Below, piece after piece: positions 6,528-12,033 of a stretch of DNA of 13,609 nt. The stretch is from Microcaldota archaeon (lineage in GTDB: Archaea > Micrarchaeota > Micrarchaeia > CAILAH01). Both the position numbers and the translations under genes were made by a program. The DNA is taken from contig JAOAKR010000015.1 of assembly GCA_026419815.1 (NCBI GenBank), positions 1 to 13,609 on the forward strand, written 5' to 3'. The notes beneath the pieces are model-generated. The model saw nothing but the letters and a program-made list of their open reading frames with translations, did no database searches and was not told where the DNA came from. Each line of letters opens with the position of its first letter. The first letter of the stretch is position 1.

Positions 6528-7244
6528 ATGCCTAAGTTCTCAATCATAATCCCAACCTTTAATGAGGAGGCGCTTATTGCCCGTTGCCTGCAATCAGTAT
6601 CCTTGCAGGACACAGATGTATCATACGAAATAATCGTTGCCGACAGCAACAGCACTGATAATACGGTGGGGATTGCCGAGAAGTATGCTGACAAGGTCGT
6701 TCTTTGCCCACGAGGGATTGCTGTGGGCAGGAATGCAGGCGCAAAAGCCGCGAGGGGCAAGTATTTGGTATTTATGGATGGGGACAGCGTAGCATCAAAA
6801 GGCCTTGTTGAGGCGTATAATGACGCGTTTAGTGACGCGCGCTGTATTGCTGCCACCGGCCCAATACTCCCGTTAGAGCGTATGAAAAAATATGAGGATT
6901 TATTGGTGCGTGCAGGTGCAAAGCTATACACAAAGAAATGGATGAAGCTCCTCATATTGCTAGGCAAGCCCGCATTTATAGGCTCAAACAGCGCTTTCAG
7001 GAAGGATAAGTTTTTTGAGGTGGGAGGGTTTAACGAGCGGCTTGTAACGTTTGAGGACGGCGACTTAAGTATGCGTCTGGCTGGGCGTGGCAATTTTGCG
7101 TTCCATGAAGATGCCGTTGTATATACCAGCATACGCAGGCTCAAAAAATGGGGTTACATAAAATTTGTGGGGTTCCACGCATCAAATACCCTCCGTTACC
7201 TACTTATGGGGCGTTCGCATTCGCATTATGAGGAAGTCCGCTGA
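6528..7244 (+). CDS. Family 2 glycosyltransferase (GT-A fold)
   Basis: A 238-aa enzyme that probably transfers a sugar from a nucleotide-sugar donor to a lipid or protein glycan. The N-terminal SIIIPTFNEEALIARCLQSV and ADSNSTDNT are typical of GT2. The metal-binding DXD motif is FMDGDS (DGD at 84-86). The acceptor-side motif GGFNERLVTFEDGDLSMRL contains the ED pair (176-177) expected for the catalytic base. RNAG at 68-71 is also common in the family. There is no clear membrane helix apart from a short hydrophobic stretch (LLILLG), so it is probably cytoplasmic or peripheral to the membrane. The acceptor is unknown; pilins or S-layer glycans are possible but unsupported. Confidence 0.92.
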   Translation: MPKFSIIIPTFNEEALIARCLQSVSLQDTDVSYEIIVADSNSTDNTVGIAEKYADKVVLCPRGIAVGRNAGAKAARGKYLVFMDGDSVASKGLVEAYNDAFSDARCIAATGPILPLERMKKYEDLLVRAGAKLYTKKWMKLLILLGKPAFIGSNSAFRKDKFFEVGGFNERLVTFEDGDLSMRLAGRGNFAFHEDAVVYTSIRRLKKWGYIKFVGFHASNTLRYLLMGRSHSHYEEVR

Positions 7245-7286
7245 TTGTGAGACCGGTTCCCTTGCTGAAATGGCGGGCAACAATTA

Positions 7287-7295
7287 TTTATATAG
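7287..7295 (+). promoter_or_regulatory. TATA box of tRNA-Gln
   Basis: TTTATATAG is centred about 30 bp before the mature tRNA-Gln 5' end at 7321, so any 5' leader is at most a few bases. Confidence 0.6.
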
Positions 7296-7358
7296 CATTA
7301 CTCCCTAATTGGGTTTGTATAGCCCCGTCGTCTAGCGGCCAAGGATGGGGGGCTTTGG

Positions 7359-7608
7359 AAATAGGGGCGCATCCGCCCCCTATAACCCCCGGTATTTCTG
7401 CTTGCGCAGAAATGGGTTGGGGCGCATCCGCCCGCACTTCCGCTTTCGCGGAAGGTGCCCGCAAACCTCCGGTTTGCTTGGCCCTATAACCCCCGGTATT
7501 TCTGCTTGCGCAGAAATGGGTTGGGGCGCATCCGCCCGCACTTCCGCTTTCGCGGAAGGTGCCGATATGCGAGTGTTTTTGGGTACATCTCAAAAACACA
7601 TTGAAGAA
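7359..7608 (+). other. tRNA-Gln canonical 37/38 intron (250 nt) with internal repeats
   Basis: A BHB core is visible at the ends: CTTT of the anticodon loop (7353-7356) pairs with GAAG (7603-7606, one G-U), with bulges GG|A (7357-7359) and AA|A (7607-7609). At 250 nt it is long for an archaeal tRNA intron. Most of it consists of two identical 82-bp repeats (7378-7459 and 7482-7563) separated by a GCAAACC/GGTTTGC hairpin. No homing endonuclease is encoded: the frames that are open across it are low-complexity by-products of the repeats and run into the tRNA exons. Confidence 0.88.
7378..7563 (+). repeat. Two identical 82-bp direct repeats of hairpins inside the tRNA-Gln intron
   Basis: Copies at 7378-7459 and 7482-7563 match base for base, with a 22-bp spacer. 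Each copy contains two perfect hairpins: ATTTCTGC-TTGC-GCAGAAAT and CTTCCGC-TTTC-GCGGAAG, joined by GGGTTGGGGCGCATCCGCCC. The spacer holds a third hairpin, GCAAACC-TCC-GGTTTGC. A partial third relative precedes copy 1 (ATAGGGGCG with CGCCCCCTAT, 7361-7383). Complete identity suggests a recent duplication or gene conversion. Confidence 0.92.
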
Positions 7609-7629
7609 ACCCATAGACCCAGGTTCGAA

Positions 7630-7707
7630 GAGGGAGCCAGCGCCCCTGCAACCCCGGCAATGCCGTTGCCTTGGTTGTAGCCGGCTTGGCCCCGAATGTA
7701 TCGGAAA
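7630..7707 (+). other. tRNA-Gln T-loop intron at position 59/60 (78 nt)
   Basis: It interrupts the T loop at the same position as in tRNA-Thr. The BHB central helix is TTCG (7624-7627) with CGGA (7702-7705, one G-U), with bulges AA|G (7628-7630) and AA|T (7706-7708). The body contains a CGGC-AAT-GCCG hairpin nested in CAACC/GGTTG pairing (7649-7677). Its sequence is not obviously similar to the tRNA-Thr T-loop intron beyond the splice-site architecture. Confidence 0.87.
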
Positions 7708-7726
7708 TCCTGGCGGGGCTATACCT

Positions 7727-7735
7727 TTTTATAAA
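7727..7735 (+). promoter_or_regulatory. TATA box of the GNAT-like gene, joined to the T-run after tRNA-Gln
   Basis: TTTTATAAA is centred about 25 bp before the ATG at 7756, which predicts a leaderless mRNA. The T-run right after tRNA-Gln (CCTTTTT, 7724-7730) could end the tRNA transcript, so terminator and promoter overlap. Confidence 0.5.
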
Positions 7736-7755
7736 CACGCGCACAATATACAGTT

Positions 7756-8556
7756 ATGTCGCAGGAGCTTGCAGAGCTTTCATCGCAGGCCATATCGCAG
7801 GGGTATATGGTTACCCCATTTACAATAACCGACAGCTCAAGCCTTGTGCTGAAGCAGAATGCCTTAAACATGGTCGTGCGCGACACGCTTCTCAGGAATT
7901 TTATCAACGACCAGGTTATAGACCGGCTTACTTATACGCGCGATTATGGCATTACAAAGAGCATCAATTTTATGGTCATTGGCAAGGATATGAAAGGGAA
8001 TGCCGTTGCAGTGGGGCATTTCATATACTCAAAGTCCTCCAAATACATCTACCTTAAGGATTTTATGGTATCTAGCGGTTGCGATGCCAAGGCCCTCGTG
8101 GCATTTATGTCAACGGCTGCAAAGGATTATATGGCTGAAAATGGGTTTGAGGCGAAAGGATTCATAGCCTCACCCAGCATACGAGGCAGGCACGCAGAGG
8201 CAGTTGAATTTATGCGCAGCCTTGGGATGGGCTTTATGTCCGTTGAGCCCAAAACCGATGGCACTTTGCTCAAAAGGCCCGGCTCGGTATTTGAGGTTTA
8301 TAAAGGATCGCACGTGCTTGACAGGCGTGTGCTGATGGTGGGCGCGTATGGTGCAGGCGGTGCGCGGATCAGCGGTGAAACGCTCTCAAAATTCCTTTCT
8401 GACCTGAAGGATGAGAAGGACCTTGCATTCCTTCTTATGCGGCTCGATGACGCCAAGGTCTCGGTTGTTGAGAGCAAGTCAATAGAGATATCAAAATTGG
8501 CATCACTTCTCGGGAAGATACGGGTGCCTGCCCAAGCCCCAGGTAAGAATGATTAA
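7756..8556 (+). CDS. Hypothetical protein with a GNAT-like central domain
   Basis: A 266-aa soluble protein. Residues about 75-165 look like a GNAT acyltransferase fold: a beta pair (NAVAVGHFIYSKSSKYIYLK), then DFMVSSGCDAKALVAFMSTA followed by AKDYMAENGFEAKGFIAS, and AVEFMRSLGMGFMS, which mimics the family's final N..a..fY.k.GF helix-strand. A classical Q/RxxGxG/A acetyl-CoA motif is not evident, so it may be a degenerate member. The C-terminal third (FLSDLKDEKDLAFLLMRL, then KSIEISKLASLLGKI) is probably a separate small helical domain. The start is supported by the TATA box at 7727-7735. Function is unknown. Confidence 0.72.
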   Translation: MSQELAELSSQAISQGYMVTPFTITDSSSLVLKQNALNMVVRDTLLRNFINDQVIDRLTYTRDYGITKSINFMVIGKDMKGNAVAVGHFIYSKSSKYIYLKDFMVSSGCDAKALVAFMSTAAKDYMAENGFEAKGFIASPSIRGRHAEAVEFMRSLGMGFMSVEPKTDGTLLKRPGSVFEVYKGSHVLDRRVLMVGAYGAGGARISGETLSKFLSDLKDEKDLAFLLMRLDDAKVSVVESKSIEISKLASLLGKIRVPAQAPGKND

Positions 8557-8596
8557 TTTGCGGTTTATGTATTACAAGCCTGCCGTTTAGGATAAG

Positions 8597-9526
8597 CTAG
8601 CACTTGTGCTTTGAGAGTATGACCGCAAGCCTATCAAAGCTTATTGCAGTGCCGTCAAGCGGCGAGCCGCCGGCTATCTGGCTGCCGCTCCACGTATCGT
8701 GCATTTCCTCGCCACGCCGCGCGATCTTTTCCTCCTCGTTAAGCACGCGGTAGAGGTTTGCGCCTATACGCCCCTTAACCGCACGCAAGGATACTTTAAG
8801 CCTCTTGCCGCTCGGCTTTGCGATAACGAATGCGCGCTCATCATCCGAATTCACGGCGATATTAAGGACCAGTGGGTCAATAGTTTCCCCCTCTTTTAGC
8901 ACTATCGCCTTGTAGCCGGAGGCGTGCAGGAGCCCGCACACCTTACGCGCATCCTGCACTAGGCTGGCAACACGCTGCTCTTCCTCATCAATCATCGTGC
9001 GCACGGCAGCGGTCTCAGTTGCCATCTTATCAGTGAATTTTGCGATCGTGTCAATGTGCGGCCCATCCTCACCCTGTAGCACCTTTGTCAGGTCCGCGTA
9101 AAGCCCCTTCAAGTCTGCTTCTGCATGTTCAAACGTCTGGTGCTTGGTGAAGTGCCTCCCGCTAACCTCAGGATAAAACAGGTGTGACGATACAAGCGCC
9201 CATATTGCAAATGCCTTGTGGTTTGGCGCCTTGTCAAGGCTATAGTTGATGCGCGAGGATTCCGCGAGCACATCCTTGTGGCTTTTTGCGAGGTCAGGGT
9301 TCTCGGAAACAAACTTTGCGATTACCGCATCAGGGGTAAGTATCTTTGGGTTTATGCGCACCTTAGCATCCTCGCTGTTAAGGAGCTTGAGCGCGATCTC
9401 GGTATGCGTGGCACCCTCACGTATGTCCTCCTTTATGGACTTGCGCAGCCCCACGTTGGTTGCCTCATTCCTCACCGGAACCAGGCTAAGATCATATTTC
9501 CTTTTGACGAGAGAAACCTTACCCAT
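8597..9526 (-). CDS. Unrecognised protein, 309 aa
   Basis: I do not recognise the family. The N-terminus is basic (MGKVSLVKRKYDLSLVPVRN) and is followed by helical segments, including a possible coiled-coil-like stretch (MATETAAVRTMIDEEEQRVA). The C-terminus contains SGSQIAGGSPLDGTAISFDR, which weakly recalls the glycine-rich end of DHHA1 nucleic-acid-binding domains; no DHH catalytic motif is present. The start is uncertain. An ATG at 9565 is in frame, but a leftward TATA-like element at 9571-9580 would start transcription near 9550, inside that extension. The ATG at 9526 is preceded by GGTGA four bases upstream, so I prefer it. The gene follows endonuclease III on the same strand and is convergent with the GNAT-like gene. 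Confidence 0.7.
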   Translation of the reverse strand: MGKVSLVKRKYDLSLVPVRNEATNVGLRKSIKEDIREGATHTEIALKLLNSEDAKVRINPKILTPDAVIAKFVSENPDLAKSHKDVLAESSRINYSLDKAPNHKAFAIWALVSSHLFYPEVSGRHFTKHQTFEHAEADLKGLYADLTKVLQGEDGPHIDTIAKFTDKMATETAAVRTMIDEEEQRVASLVQDARKVCGLLHASGYKAIVLKEGETIDPLVLNIAVNSDDERAFVIAKPSGKRLKVSLRAVKGRIGANLYRVLNEEEKIARRGEEMHDTWSGSQIAGGSPLDGTAISFDRLAVILSKHKC

Positions 9527-9572
9527 CCGCTCACCAGCAACCGAATAACCAGATGTCCTTCTCATTTTATTA

Positions 9573-10244
9573 TTATAAATGTTTCGTAACGCCGATACGG
9601 GGGCATACGCCTGTTAGTGGGCATATGTTGCACCTCGGCCCCACAGGCCTGCACACGGTTTGCCCAAACCCCACAAATATTTTGTTGAGCTTCCGCCTGA
9701 ACTTCTTTGGGATGCCCTTATTCAGGAGCACGCTGGTTTGCCCTGGAGTTTTTGCCCTTACCAGGCCGAGCCGGTTGCTTATCCTATGCACGTGCGTGTC
9801 CACGCCAATGACATCGTGCCCGAACGCGCGCGCGAGCACAATATTGCCAGTTTTGATGCCTACGCCAGGCAGTGATGTTATCTCCTCAATTGTATTTGGG
9901 ACTTTCCCATCGAAATTGTCTAATAGGATGTGGCACAGCTGCCTGAGATGCCTCGCCTTGGTCTTGTAAAACCCGACAGGTTTTATGAGCTGTGCAATCT
10001 GCTTTTCGCTTGCATATGCAATCGCTTTTGCATCCTTGAACTTGTGCAACAGCCTTTCAGCTGCTGCAATCGTAGTTTCATCTTTTGTGCGCGCGGAAAG
10101 CATTGTGAAAATGAGCATCTCAAATGGCGTTCTCCCTGACTTGCCCTCAAAATGCATCACCGGTGCATCAAGCTTTTTGGCCAATTTTTCCATCTGTGCA
10201 AGGTATTTTGATAGGCCAGAAATAAACTTCTTGTTGCCAAGCAT
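9573..10244 (-). CDS. nth: Endonuclease III (DNA glycosylase/AP lyase)
   Basis: A 223-aa base-excision repair enzyme that removes oxidised pyrimidines and cleaves abasic sites. It has the helix-hairpin-helix LPGVGIKTG (125-133) with catalytic Lys131, the GVDTHVHR motif with catalytic Asp149, and a C-terminal [4Fe-4S] loop C198-x6-C205-x2-C208-x5-C214. Length is standard. An in-frame ATG at 10289 would add 15 residues (MEIPNYITFRFKRFL), but a TATA-like element at 10268-10275 sits about 26 bp before the ATG at 10244, which predicts a leaderless mRNA starting there. The next leftward gene may be co-transcribed but appears to have its own TATA element within the end of nth. Confidence 0.95.
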   Translation of the reverse strand: MLGNKKFISGLSKYLAQMEKLAKKLDAPVMHFEGKSGRTPFEMLIFTMLSARTKDETTIAAAERLLHKFKDAKAIAYASEKQIAQLIKPVGFYKTKARHLRQLCHILLDNFDGKVPNTIEEITSLPGVGIKTGNIVLARAFGHDVIGVDTHVHRISNRLGLVRAKTPGQTSVLLNKGIPKKFRRKLNKIFVGFGQTVCRPVGPRCNICPLTGVCPRIGVTKHL

Positions 10245-10266
10245 CAGAAAACGTTTAAACCGAAAG

Positions 10267-10275
10267 GTTATATAG
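10267..10275. promoter_or_regulatory. TATA element shared by nth (leftward) and the tRNA-Leu leader (rightward)
   Basis: ATATAG-type sequence within GGTTATATAG lies about 26 bp before the nth start on the minus strand. On the plus strand it is the only good TATA box ahead of tRNA-Leu, predicting a start near 10297, about 100 bp upstream of the mature tRNA. Confidence 0.45.
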
Positions 10276-10290
10276 TTTGGAATTTCCAAA
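10276..10290. promoter_or_regulatory. Perfect 7-bp inverted repeat next to the TATA element (possible operator)
   Basis: TTTGGAA-T-TTCCAAA is a perfect inverted repeat placed directly downstream of the rightward TATA and just upstream of the predicted start of the tRNA-Leu leader transcript. The position suits a repressor site. No regulator is known for it. Confidence 0.35.
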
Positions 10291-10296
10291 GGGAAT

Positions 10297-10397
10297 TAGC
10301 TCGGCGTATTTTTTGCCTTGGCGAAAAATTACCTGGGCTATCTGGGTGGCGGTCAGCATCAGCTCCGCTGGTGCCCCGCACCCGCCTCACTTCGTTC
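10297..10397 (+). other. Structured leader or small RNA upstream of tRNA-Leu
   Basis: About 100 bp without a coding frame, bounded by the predicted transcription start and tRNA-Leu. It holds a strong U-rich hairpin, ATTTTTTGCC-TT-GGCGAAAAAT (10308-10329), and a second stem with GCATCAGC-TCC-GCTGGTGC at its tip and GGGTG/CACCC at its base. The last part (CCGCACCCGCCTC, 10374-10389) can pair with the 5' end of the tRNA (GAGGGGTGGCGG). It could be a 5' leader or a separate small RNA. I saw no clear C/D or H/ACA boxes. Confidence 0.4.
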
Positions 10398-10622
10398 GGA
10401 GGGGTGGCGGAGCGGTCAAACGCGCCGGATTTAGGACGAAGGGTGAAAGGGCACTCTTCCCCCTTAGCAACCACCTATTCCCCATTGAGGATGGGATGTT
10501 GCAGTCTTCGTTGTTTTTTGCCTTGGCAAAAAACTCTCGGGGTGAGTGGGGACGAATGTGCCCTTCTCAGTAAAAAGTCCGGTCCCCTAGCGGGTTCAGG
10601 AGTTCAAATCTCCTCCCCTCCA
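10398..10622 (+). tRNA. tRNA-Leu (anticodon UAG) in two exons
   Basis: The exons 10398-10435 and 10577-10622 form an 84-nt class II tRNA. The acceptor GGAGGGG (10398-10404) pairs with CCCCTCC (10615-10621), with discriminator A10622. The anticodon stem CCGGA (10425-10429) pairs with TCCGG (10578-10582), with anticodon TAG at 10432-10434. The long variable arm is 10583-10597 (CCC/GGG stem). The T arm is AGGAG-TTCAAAT-CTCCT and is not interrupted, unlike in the other two tRNAs here. A T-run (TTTTTT, 10623-10628) directly after the gene is a likely terminator. Confidence 0.93.
10436..10576 (+). other. tRNA-Leu canonical 37/38 intron (141 nt)
   Basis: A BHB is visible: TTTA (10430-10433) pairs perfectly with TAAA (10571-10574), with bulges GG|A (10434-10436) and AA|G (10575-10577). 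Inside, AAGGGCAC (10447-10454) pairs with GTGCCCTT (10558-10565), an eight-base helix that closes the intron body. A U/A-rich hairpin at 10513-10534 (GTTTTTTGCC-TT-GGCAAAAAAC) nearly repeats the one in the leader at 10308-10329. Confidence 0.9.
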
Positions 10623-10644
10623 TTTTTTGTGGACCTGGATGCAA

Positions 10645-10797
10645 TTAAAGGAAAACAATCAGCCCGTCGCTGTTGAACTTGAACTTGTGCCCGGTATTGT
10701 GCGGGCAGTGGAACTCGCCATCCTTCTCAAAAATTATGAAATCCATCCCTTTTTCAGCCCTGCAGCAGGGACATACAATCATTTTTTCAAGCGCCAT
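10645..10797 (-). CDS. Small zinc-ribbon-like protein, 50 aa
   Basis: A short protein (MALEKMIVCPCCRAEKGMDF, then a strand-turn-strand) with C9-x2-C12 and a second knuckle containing C31, H33 and H37, consistent with one zinc ion and a zinc-ribbon fold. Function is unknown; such miniature zinc proteins in archaea often bind nucleic acids or proteins. I chose the ATG at 10797 rather than 10839 because GGTGG lies about 6 bp upstream and a leftward TATA-like AATATATGC at 10822-10830 would start transcription near 10800. It is convergent with tRNA-Leu. Confidence 0.65.
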   Translation of the reverse strand: MALEKMIVCPCCRAEKGMDFIIFEKDGEFHCPHNTGHKFKFNSDGLIVFL

Positions 10798-10882
10798 AGC
10801 AACCACCTGCACTCTCGCCCTGCATATATTAGGGCACAAGAGAATAAAAGGGTGATTGTTGGCGTTTCTATTGCTATGCGCG

Positions 10883-11362
10883 CTAGTTCAGTATAAGGAC
10901 TGAATAATTCAGGAAAGCCGCAAATGTTACCCACGCGATATATGGCACAAGCAGGGCCGCAGCGCGCTTTGAGTGGGCATAAAAGGCCCAGATTGTTGCA
11001 ATGATTGCAAACCATAATACGGCAATCCCAATAAGGCCGAGCAGTGGCGACTGCAGGCCGAAGAACAGGTATGACCACAGCGCATTAAGCCCCAGCTGCG
11101 CCCCGAACAGCCAGTACGCAGGCGACTTGTCCTTTTTTGATGGTGACTTAACGAGCGTGTAAAGCGCAATCCCAATAACCGTATAGAGTGCTATCCAGAT
11201 TATGCTTATCAAATAGCCTGGCGGTGTGAATTCTGGCTTGTTGAGGCTAACATACCATGTGCCAACTGATTGCGCTGTGAACACTGAGCCGGCCACGCCA
11301 GCAAGCTGGCACAGAAGTATGCAGCCGAGCAGTAGCGCCACATTATGGCCCTTGATTTGCAT
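10883..11362 (-). CDS. tspO: TspO/MBR family membrane protein
   Basis: A 159-aa protein with five hydrophobic segments, the usual fold of the translocator protein family that binds porphyrins and other hydrophobic ligands. Hallmarks are WYVSLNKPEFTPPGY at about 36-50, the conserved W56..LY pair, NALWSYLFFG at 93-102, and the C-terminal WVTFAAFLN at 144-152. Length is standard. An upstream ATG at 11443 would add 27 basic residues not found in the family. The ATG at 11362 is about 26 bp after a leftward TATA element (11384-11393), so a leaderless start there is favoured. The physiological ligand is not deducible; no haem or carotenoid genes are nearby. Confidence 0.92.
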   Translation of the reverse strand: MQIKGHNVALLLGCILLCQLAGVAGSVFTAQSVGTWYVSLNKPEFTPPGYLISIIWIALYTVIGIALYTLVKSPSKKDKSPAYWLFGAQLGLNALWSYLFFGLQSPLLGLIGIAVLWFAIIATIWAFYAHSKRAAALLVPYIAWVTFAAFLNYSVLILN

Positions 11363-11424
11363 AAGTGTGATTTGCTGGCAATCAATATATTTTGAACGCC
11401 TGCCTTGCCGTGCGTTTCTGGAAC

Positions 11425-11434
11425 GTTTATAAGC
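11425..11434 (+). promoter_or_regulatory. TATA box of the rpl15e-rnp3-rnp2 operon
   Basis: GTTTATAAGC predicts a transcript start near 11456, leaving a leader of about 50 nt before the ATG at 11505. This operon is therefore not leaderless, unlike many neighbours. Confidence 0.55.
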
Positions 11435-11467
11435 GTTTTTCATCTGAATTAGCGCGGATGTGGGATA

Positions 11468-11483
11468 GCGCCGCCCGCGGCGC
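11468..11483 (+). promoter_or_regulatory. GC hairpin in the L15e mRNA leader
   Basis: GCGCCG-CCCG-CGGCGC is a perfect stem (extendable to seven pairs) in the leader, about 11 bp before the GGTGA ribosome-binding site (11495-11499). It could affect translation of L15e or be a protein-binding site; this is inference from position. Confidence 0.4.
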
Positions 11484-11504
11484 CCTGAACAGATGGTGAA
11501 TACG

Positions 11505-12026
11505 ATGGGATTTTACAAGTATATGGCAGAGGCTTTCCAGAAGGAGTATAAGGAAAAGTCCGGGGAATACAAGCAGAGGCTGATTAAGTGGCGCTCTGAG
11601 GGGCCGATTGAGCGTGTTGAGAAGCCGCTCAACATTGCACGCGCAAGGACGCTTGGGTACAAGGCCAAGAAAGGGTATGTTGTTGTCCGCGTGCGTGTGC
11701 CAAAAGGCAAGCGCAAGGTTCCCAAGCCCGTGAGGGGCAGGAAGCCTTCCCATTCGGGTAGGTTTTTCTCGGCGCAGGTATCCGACCAGATGATTGCCGA
11801 ACAGAGGGCCAACGCAAAGTTCAACAGCCTTGAGGTGCTCAACTCATACTGGGTTGGCGAGGATGGCAAGCACAAGTACTTTGAGGTCATACTCGTTGAC
11901 CCGCTCAGGAAAGAGGTTTGCACACAGGCAATCAACCGCCGTGGCAGGGTATATCGCGGGCTTACGAGTGCGGGCAGGCGTGCACGCGGCCTCAGGTTCA
12001 AGGGCAAGCGCCGCCCAAAGCTTTGA
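11505..12026 (+). CDS. rpl15e: Large-subunit ribosomal protein L15e
   Basis: A 173-aa, very basic 50S protein found in archaea and eukaryotes but not bacteria. The N-terminus MGFYKYMAEAF matches the family start, and RWRSEGPIERVEKP-type and RARTLGYKAKKGYVVVRVRV regions follow, with RVYRGLTSAGRRARGLRFKG at the end. I start at 11505 rather than the ATG at 11493 because it gives the family's MG.YKY beginning and has GGTGA five bases upstream. It heads an operon with two RNase P proteins, a gene order conserved in many archaea. Confidence 0.95.
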   Translation: MGFYKYMAEAFQKEYKEKSGEYKQRLIKWRSEGPIERVEKPLNIARARTLGYKAKKGYVVVRVRVPKGKRKVPKPVRGRKPSHSGRFFSAQVSDQMIAEQRANAKFNSLEVLNSYWVGEDGKHKYFEVILVDPLRKEVCTQAINRRGRVYRGLTSAGRRARGLRFKGKRRPKL

Positions 12027-12033
12027 TGCACAA

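Larger units (their letters stand above)
7321..7721 (+). tRNA. tRNA-Gln (anticodon UUG) in three exons
   Basis: The exons 7321-7358, 7609-7629 and 7708-7721 give a 73-nt tRNA. The acceptor AGCCCCG (7321-7327) pairs with CGGGGCT (7714-7720), with discriminator A7721. The T stem CCAGG (7619-7623) pairs with CCTGG (7709-7713), and the spliced T loop is TTCGAAT. The anticodon loop is CTTTGGA with TTG at 7355-7357. The anticodon stem GGGGG (7348-7352) faces CCCAT (7610-7614), giving three G-C pairs, one G-A mismatch (28/42) and one G-U. This stem is weaker than usual and the one doubtful point in an otherwise complete cloverleaf. Confidence 0.88.

Noticed and set aside
7378..7563. CRISPR-like array
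   Set aside because: There are only two copies, 82 bp each with internal hairpins and a 22-bp hairpin spacer. No cas genes are present.
7247..7828. Several open frames on both strands across tRNA-Gln, considered as an intron-encoded homing endonuclease
   Set aside because: None has LAGLIDADG or other nuclease motifs. The peptides repeat themselves because of the 82-bp duplication and overlap tRNA exons.
10291..10483. A further split tRNA in the tRNA-Leu leader (GGGAAT and TAGCTC look like an acceptor and D arm; ATTCCC at 10478 could pair)
   Set aside because: No anticodon arm with a T at position 33 and no T arm could be found, and the six-base pairing reaches into the tRNA-Leu intron, so it is probably chance.
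10883..11443. Longer TspO start at 11443
   Set aside because: The added 27 residues are basic and not family-like, and the TATA box at 11384-11393 would lie inside that coding extension.
11794..12033. Longer rnp3 reading frame starting at 11794
   Set aside because: It overlaps most of L15e in another frame. The ATG at 12034 starts where Rpp30 similarity begins and lies just after the L15e stop.
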